From Paludibacter propionicigenes (lineage in GTDB: Bacteria; Bacteroidota; Bacteroidia; Bacteroidales; JAIFNL01), in the NCBI GenBank assembly GCA_020721325.1, contig DYNA01000008.1, positions 1 through 51,672 of the forward strand: 51,672 bases of DNA, read 5' to 3'. Of this stretch, positions 8,455 to 17,439 are shown in pieces. Position 1 is the first letter of the stretch, and each line of letters begins with the position of its first letter. Under the pieces are notes generated by a model. That model did no database searches and was not told the DNA's origin. It saw only the letters and a list, made by a program, of their open reading frames with translations. Position numbers and translations under genes: made by a program.

Positions 8455-9420
8455 TTATAATAATTTAGAAATAATTTGGTCAATAGAAATTTGTTCGGCT
8501 TCGGCTTTGTAATTTTTTACAATTCTATGGCGAAGAATGGGGTAAGCTACAGCTTTAACATCTTCAATATCAGGCGAAAACTTACCGTTTAAGAGGGCAT
8601 TGGTTTTAGCACCTATTATCAAATATTGCGAAGCGCGTGGACCTGCTCCCCAGCTCAAATATTTATTAGCCCATTCGTGAGCTGTTTGAGTATTTGGGCG
8701 GGTTTTTGCAGCCAAATGCACTGCGTATTCAATTACATTTCTGTTGATTGGGGCTTTTCGCACCAAGTTTTGGAAGAAAATAATTTCTTCGGCATCAAGA
8801 ATTTTGTCAAGTTTTACTTCTTTGTTTGAGGTGGTATTTTCTACTATAATTATCTCATTTTCAATGCTTGGGTAGTCGAGCCAAATGTTGAACATAAAAC
8901 GGTCGAGTTGAGCTTCGGGTAGGGGATAAGTTCCCTCTTGTTCTATGGGGTTTTGGGTAGCCAAAACAAAAAAAGGCTGGTCTAATTTATAAATATTTCC
9001 GGCAGTTGTAACTGATTTTTCTTGCATGGCTTCGAGCAATGCTGCTTGAGTTTTTGGGGGCGTTCGATTTATTTCGTCTGCAAGAATTATGTTGGCAAAA
9101 ATGGGACCTTTATTGAATTTAAAATGCCGGTCGGTATCCAAAATTTCAGTTCCAATTATATCGGAGGGCATTAAATCGGGAGTGAATTGAATCCGTTTGT
9201 AATTTAAACCCAAAGTTTCTGCTATTGTATTCACTAATAGCGTTTTAGCCAGTCCGGGAACGCCTACCAAAAGGCAATGCCCGTTGCTGAAAATTGAAAT
9301 TAAAACTTCTCGCACAACTTGTTCTTGCCCGAAAACTTTTTTTTCAATCTCGTTTTTTAAGGTTTCATATTTTATTTTTAAAGCTTTTGCAGCTTCTACA
9401 TCGTCGGTATATTTTATCAT
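8455..9420 (-). CDS. MoxR-family AAA+ ATPase
   Basis: The 321-residue product is a full MoxR-type AAA+ ATPase: Walker A GVPGLAKTLL near residue 58, Walker B IILADEINRTPPKTQAALLEAMQE near residue 110, sensor ATQNPIEQEGTYPLPEAQLDRFMF near residue 155, and a C-terminal lid. MoxR ATPases act as chaperones that mature metal- or cofactor-containing or VWA-domain complexes. The usual DUF58/VWA partners are not adjacent. It follows the foldase gene by 10 bases, so it is probably cotranscribed with the SurA-like genes, which suggests an envelope-linked role here. Confidence 0.92.
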   Translation of the reverse strand: MIKYTDDVEAAKALKIKYETLKNEIEKKVFGQEQVVREVLISIFSNGHCLLVGVPGLAKTLLVNTIAETLGLNYKRIQFTPDLMPSDIIGTEILDTDRHFKFNKGPIFANIILADEINRTPPKTQAALLEAMQEKSVTTAGNIYKLDQPFFVLATQNPIEQEGTYPLPEAQLDRFMFNIWLDYPSIENEIIIVENTTSNKEVKLDKILDAEEIIFFQNLVRKAPINRNVIEYAVHLAAKTRPNTQTAHEWANKYLSWGAGPRASQYLIIGAKTNALLNGKFSPDIEDVKAVAYPILRHRIVKNYKAEAEQISIDQIISKLL

Positions 9421-9430
9421 AATAATTTGA

Positions 9431-10798
9431 TTATAAGCTATTTAACCATGTTTTTTCTTCAAAATTGCATTTTTTGTAAAGTTCATCAATTTTGATATAA
9501 GTTGTTTTTATTTTATCATTTACCCATTTGCGAACTACATCTTGTTGTTTTTTTTGCAAAGCAAAATCTTGAATTAATTTGTAATCGCTTTTTAAATTGG
9601 CTGTGTGAGCGGGGCTTTGCTTCATCAGTTTTATTATTGCATAAACCTCTCTACCTTTGTCATTTACAGTAATAAAGGGCGCAGAAATTTCACCAATTTT
9701 TAAGCCTTTTACTACGTAATTCATGCTGGGGTGAATTTGGTTCATTTCAAATTTTGTATCGCCGGTATGTGGATTCATCATAATTCCGCCATTGTTTTTG
9801 GTCGTTTTATCGGTTGAATAAATCAGTGCCGCTACAGCAAAAGTGATTGAATCGGTACGAATAGCGGTCGCCAGACTGTCGAGTTTGTTTTTGGCTGCTA
9901 TTTTGGCTTCGTTGGCTACTTTTGGGGTAATTAAAATGTGCCTGAAATTCGCTTCGTCGCCTCTTTTTTCTATCAATTCGATGATGTGATAGCCAAATTC
10001 GGTTTCAATTACGTTTGAAATTTCACCTTTTTTCAATTTAAAAGCAGCTTCGGAGAACTCTTTTACAAAAGCACCTTTCGACATGAAACCCAATTCTCCT
10101 CCTTTGGCAGCCGAACCGGGGTCTTCTGAATAAAGTGAGGCTAAAACGGCAAAATCGTCGCCATTTTCAACTATTCTTTTGCGATAGTTTTGCAACTTGT
10201 TTTTGGCAAAACGCTTGGCTTCCAATGTTATAGTCGGCTCAATAATTATTTGACTCAATTCGATTTGTTCAGGAATTTCGGGCAAACTGTCTTGCGGAAT
10301 GCTTTCAAAAAAATGGTTGATTTCTTTGGGAGTAACTTTTAATTCGCCAACAATTTCTTGCTGCATTTGTTGCATTAATAATTGGTCGCGCACAATTTCT
10401 TCAAAATCTTTTTTAATTTCGGGAATTGATTTATTAAAATATTCCACCAATTTATCATCTCCGCCGGCACGCTCCGAAAAAATAGCCACTCTTCGGTCTA
10501 TTTCCGACATTACTTGCATATCATTGACTTCGATACTGTCTATAAGTGCCTGATTTACCATTAGTTTCTGAATAAGCAATTCTTCAAATATTTTGCATTT
10601 GCTTTTGTCATTTACGGGTACACCTTGAGCTTTCATTTGCAAGTATTGACTTTCAACGTCAGATATTTTTATAATTTTATTACCTACTATTCCTATTATT
10701 TTATCAACTATTGCTCCAGTTCCTGCTTGCGGTTGCGAAAAACCGAAAAATGCGAATGAAATGGTAAAAATAAGTAGTAGAATGATACTTTTTTTCAT
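9431..10798 (-). CDS. SurA-like periplasmic peptidyl-prolyl isomerase
   Basis: A signal peptide (MKKSIILLLIFTISFAFFGFSQ) precedes a SurA-type N-terminal chaperone domain. A clear parvulin (rotamase) domain follows near residues 170-280, with SEDPGSAAKGGELGFMSKGAFVKEF split across its core and FGYHIIELIEKR at its end. A second, divergent parvulin-like segment begins at FRHILITPK near residue 285 and lacks several conserved residues. At 455 residues the length suits SurA. It should assist folding of outer-membrane proteins in the periplasm. Neighbours on the same strand are a foldase-like lipoprotein upstream and MoxR downstream. Confidence 0.9.
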   Translation of the reverse strand: MKKSIILLLIFTISFAFFGFSQPQAGTGAIVDKIIGIVGNKIIKISDVESQYLQMKAQGVPVNDKSKCKIFEELLIQKLMVNQALIDSIEVNDMQVMSEIDRRVAIFSERAGGDDKLVEYFNKSIPEIKKDFEEIVRDQLLMQQMQQEIVGELKVTPKEINHFFESIPQDSLPEIPEQIELSQIIIEPTITLEAKRFAKNKLQNYRKRIVENGDDFAVLASLYSEDPGSAAKGGELGFMSKGAFVKEFSEAAFKLKKGEISNVIETEFGYHIIELIEKRGDEANFRHILITPKVANEAKIAAKNKLDSLATAIRTDSITFAVAALIYSTDKTTKNNGGIMMNPHTGDTKFEMNQIHPSMNYVVKGLKIGEISAPFITVNDKGREVYAIIKLMKQSPAHTANLKSDYKLIQDFALQKKQQDVVRKWVNDKIKTTYIKIDELYKKCNFEEKTWLNSL

Positions 10799-10848
10799 TT
10801 TTTTTGTATAAATTTGATGATTTTATTTTATTTTTTGTAAAAAACGGA

Positions 10849-11700
10849 TTATTCGCTAAATATTTCTACATTTCCGTTGTTTAAAGCATTTTGAAACATA
10901 TCTTTTTCAAGTTCGGCAACTAAATTGCTCTTTCTTTGGTTCAAAATGATGGTTTTCAAATTGCTTTTTACGAATTTAATGGGCGAAATATCGCCAATAA
11001 GTTTAAAATCTTTTATGTGAACATAATAATTGTGCAATGAATCTTTGGTTTCTATGCTTTGATTCATTCTTAAAAAGTCCTTTTGATTTTCAAGTTTTTC
11101 GGGTAAATATTCTAAAATATCGCTAAAAGCTATCCAATCGTTTGAAAAATTATCGTAAGTAGCAGCATTTTCTCTACAAAATTTTTCCAATTTGTCCAAA
11201 TCGTCTTCTTTTGACGAACGATACAAATTGCGAACTTTGTATAAATCTTTTACATCGGACGATATTTTTACAAATAAAACTTTTACCACATTAAAATTAA
11301 GTAAAAATTGAGCCGATTCTTTTTCATAAAACGATTCTATTTGTTCGTTGGTAATGGTTGTGTCGAGTTTTTGTTGAATCAATTCATTTAAGTATCTGTG
11401 AATGAGAAGGTCTGCTCTATATTCTTCTATCATTTTTTTTATTGCATCGTCTTTGTCGGCAAGGTTTAACTCGGCTTTTTTTACCAATAATTCCCTTTTA
11501 ACCCAGTTGTTTATGTAACTTGTTATTTTGGCTGCACTATCAGCCGAGCTGGTGCCTTCGGGTATAATTCCCTTAATATCTTCAAGATACAGATATTTAT
11601 CAAAAACTTTTGCCAGTGGTTTTTCCTTCTCTTCTTCTTTATCTTTTCCACAGCCCCACAATAAAATGAATAGGCTGAGAAAATAAAAAATGTTTTTCAT
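10849..11700 (-). CDS. Foldase-like lipoprotein lacking a recognisable parvulin domain
   Basis: The 283-residue product begins MKNIFYFLSLFILLWGCGKD, a type II signal peptide with lipobox LWGC, so it is a lipoprotein. The mature part is helical and charged, with SurA/PrsA N-domain-like sequence (YINNWVKRELLVKKAE, YRADLLIHRYLNELIQQKLD, ITNEQIESFYE). It does not show the conserved parvulin motifs. It sits between two parvulin foldases and so is probably a periplasmic chaperone subunit or a degenerate PpiC protein. A TATTTTTG element (minus strand, 11755-11762) may be its promoter. Confidence 0.75.
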   Translation of the reverse strand: MKNIFYFLSLFILLWGCGKDKEEEKEKPLAKVFDKYLYLEDIKGIIPEGTSSADSAAKITSYINNWVKRELLVKKAELNLADKDDAIKKMIEEYRADLLIHRYLNELIQQKLDTTITNEQIESFYEKESAQFLLNFNVVKVLFVKISSDVKDLYKVRNLYRSSKEDDLDKLEKFCRENAATYDNFSNDWIAFSDILEYLPEKLENQKDFLRMNQSIETKDSLHNYYVHIKDFKLIGDISPIKFVKSNLKTIILNQRKSNLVAELEKDMFQNALNNGNVEIFSE

Positions 11701-11901
11701 TATATTGATTTTTAATAAATTACAAATTAAATTTTATTTTTTTTTATGAAAGTACAAAAATATAAACTTTTTTATAAATTTTTCTAAAAAGCATCATTTT
11801 CATACTTTTTTGTGCTATTTTAACACTCTATCCATTTAATAATGTATCAAATTTTATAAAATTTTTTATTAAAAAAGTGGTTACAGGTTATTAAGAATTA
11901 A

Positions 11902-13857
11902 TTATTTTATCGTTTTTAAAATATTTTCGTTTACTTTGAACGAATATTTGTTTCTAAGCTCAGTTATCCATTGTTTTTCCAAAAAATCTTGATAATCGGA
12001 AGTTATAATTCCTTTGGCTTCGCTTAATTTTTTTGGTATCGGCTCAATAAATTTTTTGGTATCGACAAAAATAAAACGCCCTTTGTCTTCTTTTATTTTT
12101 GAAATGCCAATTTTTTCCGAAAGTTCATGGTAAATGGATTGATTTTCGATTTCAATTTTCATTTCGCGAATTTGTAATATATCCGATGCTTCTACATTTA
12201 GAAGTGCTGAAATTGAATCGTTAGAAAGTGGTTTTTTTGCATATTTATTGAGTAAATCAATGGTTTTGTAAGCTATATCTTTGGTTTTGCACGAATAAAC
12301 TACTATATCTTTTCGCTCTTTCCATTGATATTTTTCTTTACTTTTTTCGTAAAAATCTTTTAATCCCAAACTATCTTCTATGGCTTTTTCCCAAACCATT
12401 TTGTTTGTAATTTCAAAAAGTAAAATGCCATCGTGATATTCTTTCATTAAATATTTGAAATCGGGATATTTATTTTCAAGTTGCGAATTTTCGTAATCCA
12501 TAAGCTTTTTTTCAATAAAGCTATTGTATTGATTATCAACATAATTTTCAATTGGTATTGGTGTCAATTTTTTTTTTTGTTCAAATAAAAATTGTGCAAA
12601 ATCTTGCTGAGTTACTTTTATTTGAGCAAATTTAAACATTGGTTTTTTAAGTTCAGATGCTTTTTCTATTTTCCAATTTCCCTCAAAAATAGTCGAATCT
12701 ACAACATTATAAAAATATGAAACTGGCTTTAATTCTGCAAATTGATATTCTTTTTTGAGTTTAGAAATAAAAACATCTTTACTTTTTGTGGTTCTTCCGG
12801 TTCGGCGCACCTTATCTTCTAAGTCTTTTTTCTCATCTTCAAAATTACCTAATTCTTTGATGCTTAAACGTTTAATAATGTGCCAGCCATAAGCTGTTTT
12901 TATCGGTTTACTTATTTCGCCATCAGAGGTAAGTTCAAATGCTGCATTTTCAAATTCAGGAACCATTTCGCCTGCTCCAAACTCGTTCAATTCACCACCA
13001 CGTACAGCCGTGCCTTTGTCTTCGGATAAGTTTTTTGCCATTTCTGCAAAATCTTTGCCTTCCAAAACAATTTGATAAATGCTGTCAATTCGCATTTTGG
13101 CTTTCGTTTGTTGGTCTTCGGTCATGTCTTTAGGCGTAAATACCATAATATGAGCTACTTTGATGCGACCGCGAGCCGGTCTTTTGTCTTGCACTTTTAT
13201 AATATGGTATCCAAAACGCGTGCGAACGGGTTTTGAAATTTTTCCTACTTCGGTGTTGTAAGCGGCATTTTCAAAGGAATATATCATTCTAAACGTACTA
13301 AAATAACCCAAATAGCCACCATTTTCTTTGTCATCGGAAGTTGTTAAAGCCAGAGCTTTAAAATCTTCTCCTTTTATGGCTCTTTTGTAAATTTCCATAG
13401 CTTTGTTGTAAGCTTTTAAAGTGTCTTGTGGCGAGGCGTTTGTGTTGAGTTTCACCATAATATGAGAAACACCTAATTCGTATTTTGAACGCTCGTAAGC
13501 TTCTTTGGTAAGCTGTTGAATGACGCTTTCGTCCGTTAAGTAAGGCACAGCGAGTTGTTTTCGGTAACTTTCCAGTTCGTTGATAAAACTTTTTGTTGTA
13601 TCAAGTCCTAAGCTTTTGGCTTCTTGCACTTTAAGCTTAAAATTAATAAAAAGTTCCATGTAATCGCTAACATTTTTAACTGAATTTTCAACTCCTTCTG
13701 TTTCAATATTTTTGTTTTTATTGTAAATCCGTTCAAATTCAGCTTGGCTAATCTTTTCATTTTCAATAGTTAATACAATGTTATTTTCAGCTTGTTGCCC
13801 GTGCGAATAATTAAAAACGGCAAAAAATAAGAAAAAGAGTAATTTTAGTTTTTTCAT
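11902..13857 (-). CDS. Large periplasmic peptidyl-prolyl isomerase with two parvulin domains
   Basis: The 651-residue product has a signal peptide (MKKLKLLFFLFFAVFNYSHGQ) and a SurA-like N-domain (ENEKISQAEFERIYNKN). Two consecutive parvulin domains follow, near residues 125-225 (VSHIMVKL ... GGYLGYFSTFRM ... FGYHIIKVQDKRP) and 228-335 (VAHIMVFTP ... GGELNEFGAGEMVPEFE ... YGWHIIKRL). A long C-terminal region of about 300 residues has no recognised domain. Double-parvulin SurA proteins act on outer-membrane proteins in the periplasm. This is the first gene of the minus-strand foldase block. Confidence 0.9.
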   Translation of the reverse strand: MKKLKLLFFLFFAVFNYSHGQQAENNIVLTIENEKISQAEFERIYNKNKNIETEGVENSVKNVSDYMELFINFKLKVQEAKSLGLDTTKSFINELESYRKQLAVPYLTDESVIQQLTKEAYERSKYELGVSHIMVKLNTNASPQDTLKAYNKAMEIYKRAIKGEDFKALALTTSDDKENGGYLGYFSTFRMIYSFENAAYNTEVGKISKPVRTRFGYHIIKVQDKRPARGRIKVAHIMVFTPKDMTEDQQTKAKMRIDSIYQIVLEGKDFAEMAKNLSEDKGTAVRGGELNEFGAGEMVPEFENAAFELTSDGEISKPIKTAYGWHIIKRLSIKELGNFEDEKKDLEDKVRRTGRTTKSKDVFISKLKKEYQFAELKPVSYFYNVVDSTIFEGNWKIEKASELKKPMFKFAQIKVTQQDFAQFLFEQKKKLTPIPIENYVDNQYNSFIEKKLMDYENSQLENKYPDFKYLMKEYHDGILLFEITNKMVWEKAIEDSLGLKDFYEKSKEKYQWKERKDIVVYSCKTKDIAYKTIDLLNKYAKKPLSNDSISALLNVEASDILQIREMKIEIENQSIYHELSEKIGISKIKEDKGRFIFVDTKKFIEPIPKKLSEAKGIITSDYQDFLEKQWITELRNKYSFKVNENILKTIK

Positions 13858-14169
13858 AACGTATATTGAATTATAATATTTTTATTTTCAGAAAGTTGTA
13901 TTTTTTTTTTGTTGTTAGTAAATGTTTTATTTTTTAAAAAAAGCTTTTCTAAAAAACAGCCAAAAATACAAAAAAATACTTGTTTATGAATTGTGTTTTA
14001 ACAAAATTTAAGTGAAATTTGAAAGTATTCTATTTTTTTATGAAAATAAAAAAAAATTATGATTTTTTAAATTCAAAGAATATTTTGTAAAGTATAGATT
14101 ATCAAATATTTGGATTTTTTTATCTTACAAATAATAAAAAAATTAGATAGAATTTTTTTATTATATACA
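13858..14169. other. AT-rich intergenic region with possible foldase promoter
   Basis: No credible gene is present. On the minus strand a TATTTTTG element (13961-13968) matches the -7 consensus and could serve the foldase starting at 13857. No -33 box is clear. The remainder is A/T homopolymer-rich. Confidence 0.4.
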
Positions 14170-14225
14170 AAAAAAAAAGAATTGAAGTAAAAAGATTTTC
14201 GGAAAAAACTTTTATTCAATTCTTT
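14170..14225 (-). terminator. Terminator of the oxidoreductase operon
   Basis: Arms AAAGAATTGAA (14176-14186) and TTCAATTCTTT (14215-14225) pair over 11 bases, with partly paired inner arms. On the minus strand the stem is followed by a long T-run. It lies about 50 bases after the gamma-subunit stop codon. Confidence 0.8.
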
Positions 14226-14273
14226 ACAATAAACAATATAACAAAATAATTTATTTCGTTTTTTAAAAAAAAG

Positions 14274-14828
14274 TTATGCCGCTTCTTGAACCAATTGAAC
14301 GGCAGCCATACCGTTGCGTATAGCTTCTTCGTTGAGCGCGATGAGGTGATGATGACGTTCGGGCAGCGATTTTTTTAGTCCTTTGTCCACATCTTCTATG
14401 TTTACAATCGGTTTTACCTGCAAAAATGCTCCTAAAACAACCATGTTAAACACTTTTGTATTGCTCATTTTTATGGCTACTTTGTTGGCTTCAATGAGGT
14501 AAATCGTTATGTCTTTGCGCGTTGGCGGGTGCGTGATGCCGTTGTTGTCGTAAATTAAAACGCCTCCGGGTTTCACCGATTTTTCAAATTTGTCCATCGA
14601 TTGCTGGTTAAGAATAATGGCGGTATCGTACATTTTCAAAACCGGCGAATTGATGCGTTCTTCGCTCACAATGACCGTTACATTGGCAGTTCCGCCGCGC
14701 ATTTCCGGTCCGTAAGAAGGCATCCAACTCACTTCCATATTTTTCATCATGCCCGAATAAGCTAATATTTTGCCCATCGACAAAACTCCTTGACCGCCAA
14801 ATCCGGCTATAATAATTTCTTCTGTCAT
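14274..14828 (-). CDS. 2-oxoacid:ferredoxin oxidoreductase, gamma subunit
   Basis: The 184-residue product is the gamma subunit of the POR/KOR superfamily: it opens EIIIAGFGGQGVLSMGKILA and has SWMPSYGPEMRGGTANV near residue 40. It works with the alpha, beta and delta subunits encoded just upstream to oxidise a 2-oxo acid and CoA to acyl-CoA and CO2, passing electrons to ferredoxin. It is the last gene of the five-gene minus-strand group and is followed by a terminator. The substrate could be 2-oxoglutarate or branched-chain or aromatic 2-oxo acids; the sequence alone does not decide it. Confidence 0.92.
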   Translation of the reverse strand: MTEEIIIAGFGGQGVLSMGKILAYSGMMKNMEVSWMPSYGPEMRGGTANVTVIVSEERINSPVLKMYDTAIILNQQSMDKFEKSVKPGGVLIYDNNGITHPPTRKDITIYLIEANKVAIKMSNTKVFNMVVLGAFLQVKPIVNIEDVDKGLKKSLPERHHHLIALNEEAIRNGMAAVQLVQEAA

Positions 14829-14938
14829 TCTTTTTGATGTTTAAAAATTTATAAATTGAATGGGCTAATACGATAACGAATTATATTTTTGTAAAAAAAA
14901 TGATTTATAAAATTTATAGATTTTTTTTATTCGTATTC

Positions 14939-14971
14939 ATTAATCGTTAAATATTAACCGTTAAACATTAA
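14939..14971. repeat. Tandem 14-base direct repeat
   Basis: ATTAATCGTTAAAT (14939-14952) and ATTAACCGTTAAAC (14953-14966) are consecutive, with a third partial ATTAA. They lie just beyond the beta-subunit stop, in the beta-gamma spacer. Confidence 0.7.
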
Positions 14972-14974
14972 AAA

Positions 14975-15739
14975 TCAGCCTTTTATATCTCCAATTGGGT
15001 AAACCGGAAACATAAATTCTTCCATCCATTCGTTGGCTTTTACGGGAGCTAATTTCCAGCCCGAATTGCAGTTTGAAACAATTTCGATAAATGAAACGCC
15101 TTTTTTGTTTTTTACATTTTCAAAGGCTTTTTTTACCGCTTTTTTTGTTTTTCTTACTGCCGAAGGCGTGTGAACGGCTTGTCGCGTAGCAAATTGAACG
15201 CCATCGAGTTGCGCTACAATTTCGGTCATTTTAATTGGGAAACCCATTTGGTGCAAATCGCGTCCGTGAGGCGAAGTGGAGGTTTTCATGCCTTCGAGCG
15301 TAGTTGGTGCCATTTGACCGCCGGTCATTCCATATATTCCATTGTTAATGAAGAAGATAATGATGTTTTCGCCACGGCTGCAAGCGTGAATGGTTTCGGC
15401 TGTTCCAATGGCAGCCAAGTCGCCATCGCCCTGATAAGTGAAAACATATTTGTCGGGGAAAACGCGCGAAATGCCCGTAGCCACTGCCGGAGCGCGTCCG
15501 TGAGCAGCTTGTTGCATGTCTATGTCCATAAAATCGTAGGCTAAAACCGAGCAACCAACCGGCGCAACGCCAATGGTTTGGTTTACAATACCCATTTCTT
15601 CTATCACTTCCATAATGATGCGGTGTGCAACTCCATGCCCGCAACCCGGACAGTAAGAGAACACCTTGTCTGTCAGAAGTTTGGTCTTAGAAAAGACTTT
15701 ATTTTCTTCTTTTATAATATCTTGAATTGAAATACTCAT
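14975..15739 (-). CDS. 2-oxoacid:ferredoxin oxidoreductase, beta (TPP) subunit
   Basis: The 254-residue product contains YCPGCGHGVAHRI near residue 30, whose cysteines are typical of the beta subunit, and the thiamine pyrophosphate motif GDGDLAAIGTAETIHA near residue 100, ending near NNGIYGMTGGQMAPTT. It binds the TPP cofactor on which the 2-oxo acid is decarboxylated. The length and motifs match KorB/VorA-type subunits. It sits between the alpha and gamma subunits on the minus strand. Confidence 0.93.
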   Translation of the reverse strand: MSISIQDIIKEENKVFSKTKLLTDKVFSYCPGCGHGVAHRIIMEVIEEMGIVNQTIGVAPVGCSVLAYDFMDIDMQQAAHGRAPAVATGISRVFPDKYVFTYQGDGDLAAIGTAETIHACSRGENIIIFFINNGIYGMTGGQMAPTTLEGMKTSTSPHGRDLHQMGFPIKMTEIVAQLDGVQFATRQAVHTPSAVRKTKKAVKKAFENVKNKKGVSFIEIVSNCNSGWKLAPVKANEWMEEFMFPVYPIGDIKG

Positions 15740-15842
15740 TTCTTAAAAAAATTAAAAGGTTATTTTTTATTTTTTTTAAAATTTGTTTTTCTTTTTTTTG
15801 TCAAAAAAATGAAAAAACAAACCTTTTTTTAGCGAAATGGGG

Positions 15843-17003
15843 CTAATTTTTTTGTTTTTTAGCTTCTTTTTCAGCTTTTTTCTTTGCCTTTTTTTGGGCT
15901 TTTTTGGCTTCTTTTTTTTCTACTTTGGCAATTAATTCTTCCATTGCTTCCAAAATTTCGTCGGGCATAGGAATCATTCCGCCGTAGCGACCGAAATGTT
16001 TTACAGGGCGTTTGCCTTTTACGGCAAGTTGCACATCTTCAACCATTTGTCCGGCGCTCATTTCTACAGCAAGAAAAGCTTTTGCTTTTTTGGTAGCCAT
16101 TTTAATTTGTTTTTTGGGAAACGGAAATAAAGTAATCGGGCGAAGTAAACCCAATTTTAATCCTTTTTCGCGTCCCAATTGAATTGCTTTTTGGCACAAG
16201 CGCGAACTGGTTCCGTAAGCTACAAACACATATTCGGCATCTTCGCAGAAAAATTTTTCATAGCGCAACTCGTTGTCTTCTATTTCTTTATATTTTCTCT
16301 GCAAATGGTGATTGTGTTCCTCTTGCGGTTCGGGTTGCAGATTGAGCGAAGTAACAATGTTGTGTTTTCTGGTTTCCGGTTTTCCGTGCGTAGCCCATGA
16401 ACCGGTCATTTGCACTATTTCTTCCTCAGTCCAGCGCGGAGTAAAGTCCGAAATTTGCACTTTTTCCATCATTTGTCCAATCGCGCCATCGCTCAAAATA
16501 AGCACCGGATTGCGGTATTTGAACGCCAAGTCGAAACCGAGTTTTACAAAGTCGTATTGCTCTTGAACCGAATTTGGAGCTAAAACAATCAGCTTGTAGT
16601 CGCCGTGTCCACCGCCTTTAACCGACTGAAAATAATCCGATTGCGATGGCTGAATGGTTCCCAAACCGGGACCTCCGCGCACTACATTTACAATTACAGC
16701 CGGAAGTTCGGCGCCTGCTATATATGAAATACCTTCTTGTTTTAAGCTAATTCCGGGACTTGACGACGAGGTCAAGGCTTTTTTGCCACAAGCCGCTGCG
16801 CCGTAAACCATGTTGATGGCAGCTATTTCGCTTTCTGCCTGAAGAACAACCATGCCGGTTGTTTTTTCCGGATTTTGTAGGGTAAGATACTCTAAAATCT
16901 CCGATTGCGGAGTAATCGGGTATCCGAAATAGGCATCGCAACCGCAGCGAATGGCTGCTTCTGCAATAGCCTCATTTCCTTTCATTAATCGTAATTCTCC
17001 CAT
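15843..17003 (-). CDS. 2-oxoacid:ferredoxin oxidoreductase, alpha subunit with Lys/Ala-rich tail
   Basis: The 386-residue product matches the alpha subunit often called VorB or KorA: RLMKGNEAIAEAAIRCGCDA, YFGYPITPQSEILEYL, then SSSSPGISLKQEGISYIAGAELP and VRGGPGLGTIQPSQSDY, the substrate/TPP pyrimidine domain. The C-terminal transketolase-like domain runs to about residue 355. The last 30 residues or so are nearly all Lys, Ala and Glu (KKEAKKAQKKAKKKAEKEAK), an extension not typical of the family. VorB-like similarity hints at branched-chain 2-oxo acids, but 2-oxoglutarate or aryl substrates are not excluded. Confidence 0.92.
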   Translation of the reverse strand: MGELRLMKGNEAIAEAAIRCGCDAYFGYPITPQSEILEYLTLQNPEKTTGMVVLQAESEIAAINMVYGAAACGKKALTSSSSPGISLKQEGISYIAGAELPAVIVNVVRGGPGLGTIQPSQSDYFQSVKGGGHGDYKLIVLAPNSVQEQYDFVKLGFDLAFKYRNPVLILSDGAIGQMMEKVQISDFTPRWTEEEIVQMTGSWATHGKPETRKHNIVTSLNLQPEPQEEHNHHLQRKYKEIEDNELRYEKFFCEDAEYVFVAYGTSSRLCQKAIQLGREKGLKLGLLRPITLFPFPKKQIKMATKKAKAFLAVEMSAGQMVEDVQLAVKGKRPVKHFGRYGGMIPMPDEILEAMEELIAKVEKKEAKKAQKKAKKKAEKEAKKQKN

Positions 17004-17086
17004 TACTTGATACTATTTTAATTGTTTGTTTTGATGCTTATTTGTTGTAAAGTTGTTTTTTGCTTTCGCAAAAAAAAGCAGAAAAA

Positions 17087-17317
17087 TTATTCGTTTACTT
17101 TCATTCGGTAAACGGTAATTACTACATCGGGGCAAACCAACGAGCAGCTCATACAACCCGTACAAGCCTCCGGATTTTCCATGTATGAAAAAGAATAACC
17201 CTTCCCATTAACGTCTTTTGACATGCTTAAAACATTTGTTGGACAAGCGTTTACGCAAATTACACAGCCTTTGCATCTTTCTACATCAACTACTACAGCA
17301 CCTCTAATTTTTGCCAT
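17087..17317 (-). CDS. 2-oxoacid:ferredoxin oxidoreductase, delta subunit (2x[4Fe-4S])
   Basis: The 76-residue product is a two-cluster ferredoxin-type subunit with CKGCVICVNACP near residue 15 and CTGCMSCSLVCP near residue 52, each a C-x2-C-x2-C-x3-C-P ligand set. It relays electrons from the TPP site of the alpha/beta subunits to external ferredoxin. It precedes the alpha subunit by 83 bases and follows the aminotransferase on the minus strand. Confidence 0.93.
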   Translation of the reverse strand: MAKIRGAVVVDVERCKGCVICVNACPTNVLSMSKDVNGKGYSFSYMENPEACTGCMSCSLVCPDVVITVYRMKVNE

Positions 17318-17395
17318 AATTGTTTTTTTTTAGTTTTTTTTTAAAAGTTATATTTAATTATTTGAATATTTTTCATAAAAATAATTCGCCATTTT

Positions 17396-17427
17396 CAAAT
17401 TTCTAAATTTCCAAATTTTCAAATTTA
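17396..17427. repeat. Four tandem 8-base repeats resembling -7 elements
   Basis: CAAATTTC, TAAATTTC, CAAATTTT and CAAATTTA follow one another without gaps, just upstream of the delta-subunit gene. Read on the minus strand, the first encountered is TAAATTTG, a full match to the -7 promoter consensus, so the array may be an internal promoter. Confidence 0.6.
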
Positions 17428-17439
17428 AAAAATACCGAA

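Noticed and set aside
15170..15644. Long frames opposite or shifted within the beta-subunit gene
   Set aside because: They are out-of-frame readings of a well-supported coding sequence.
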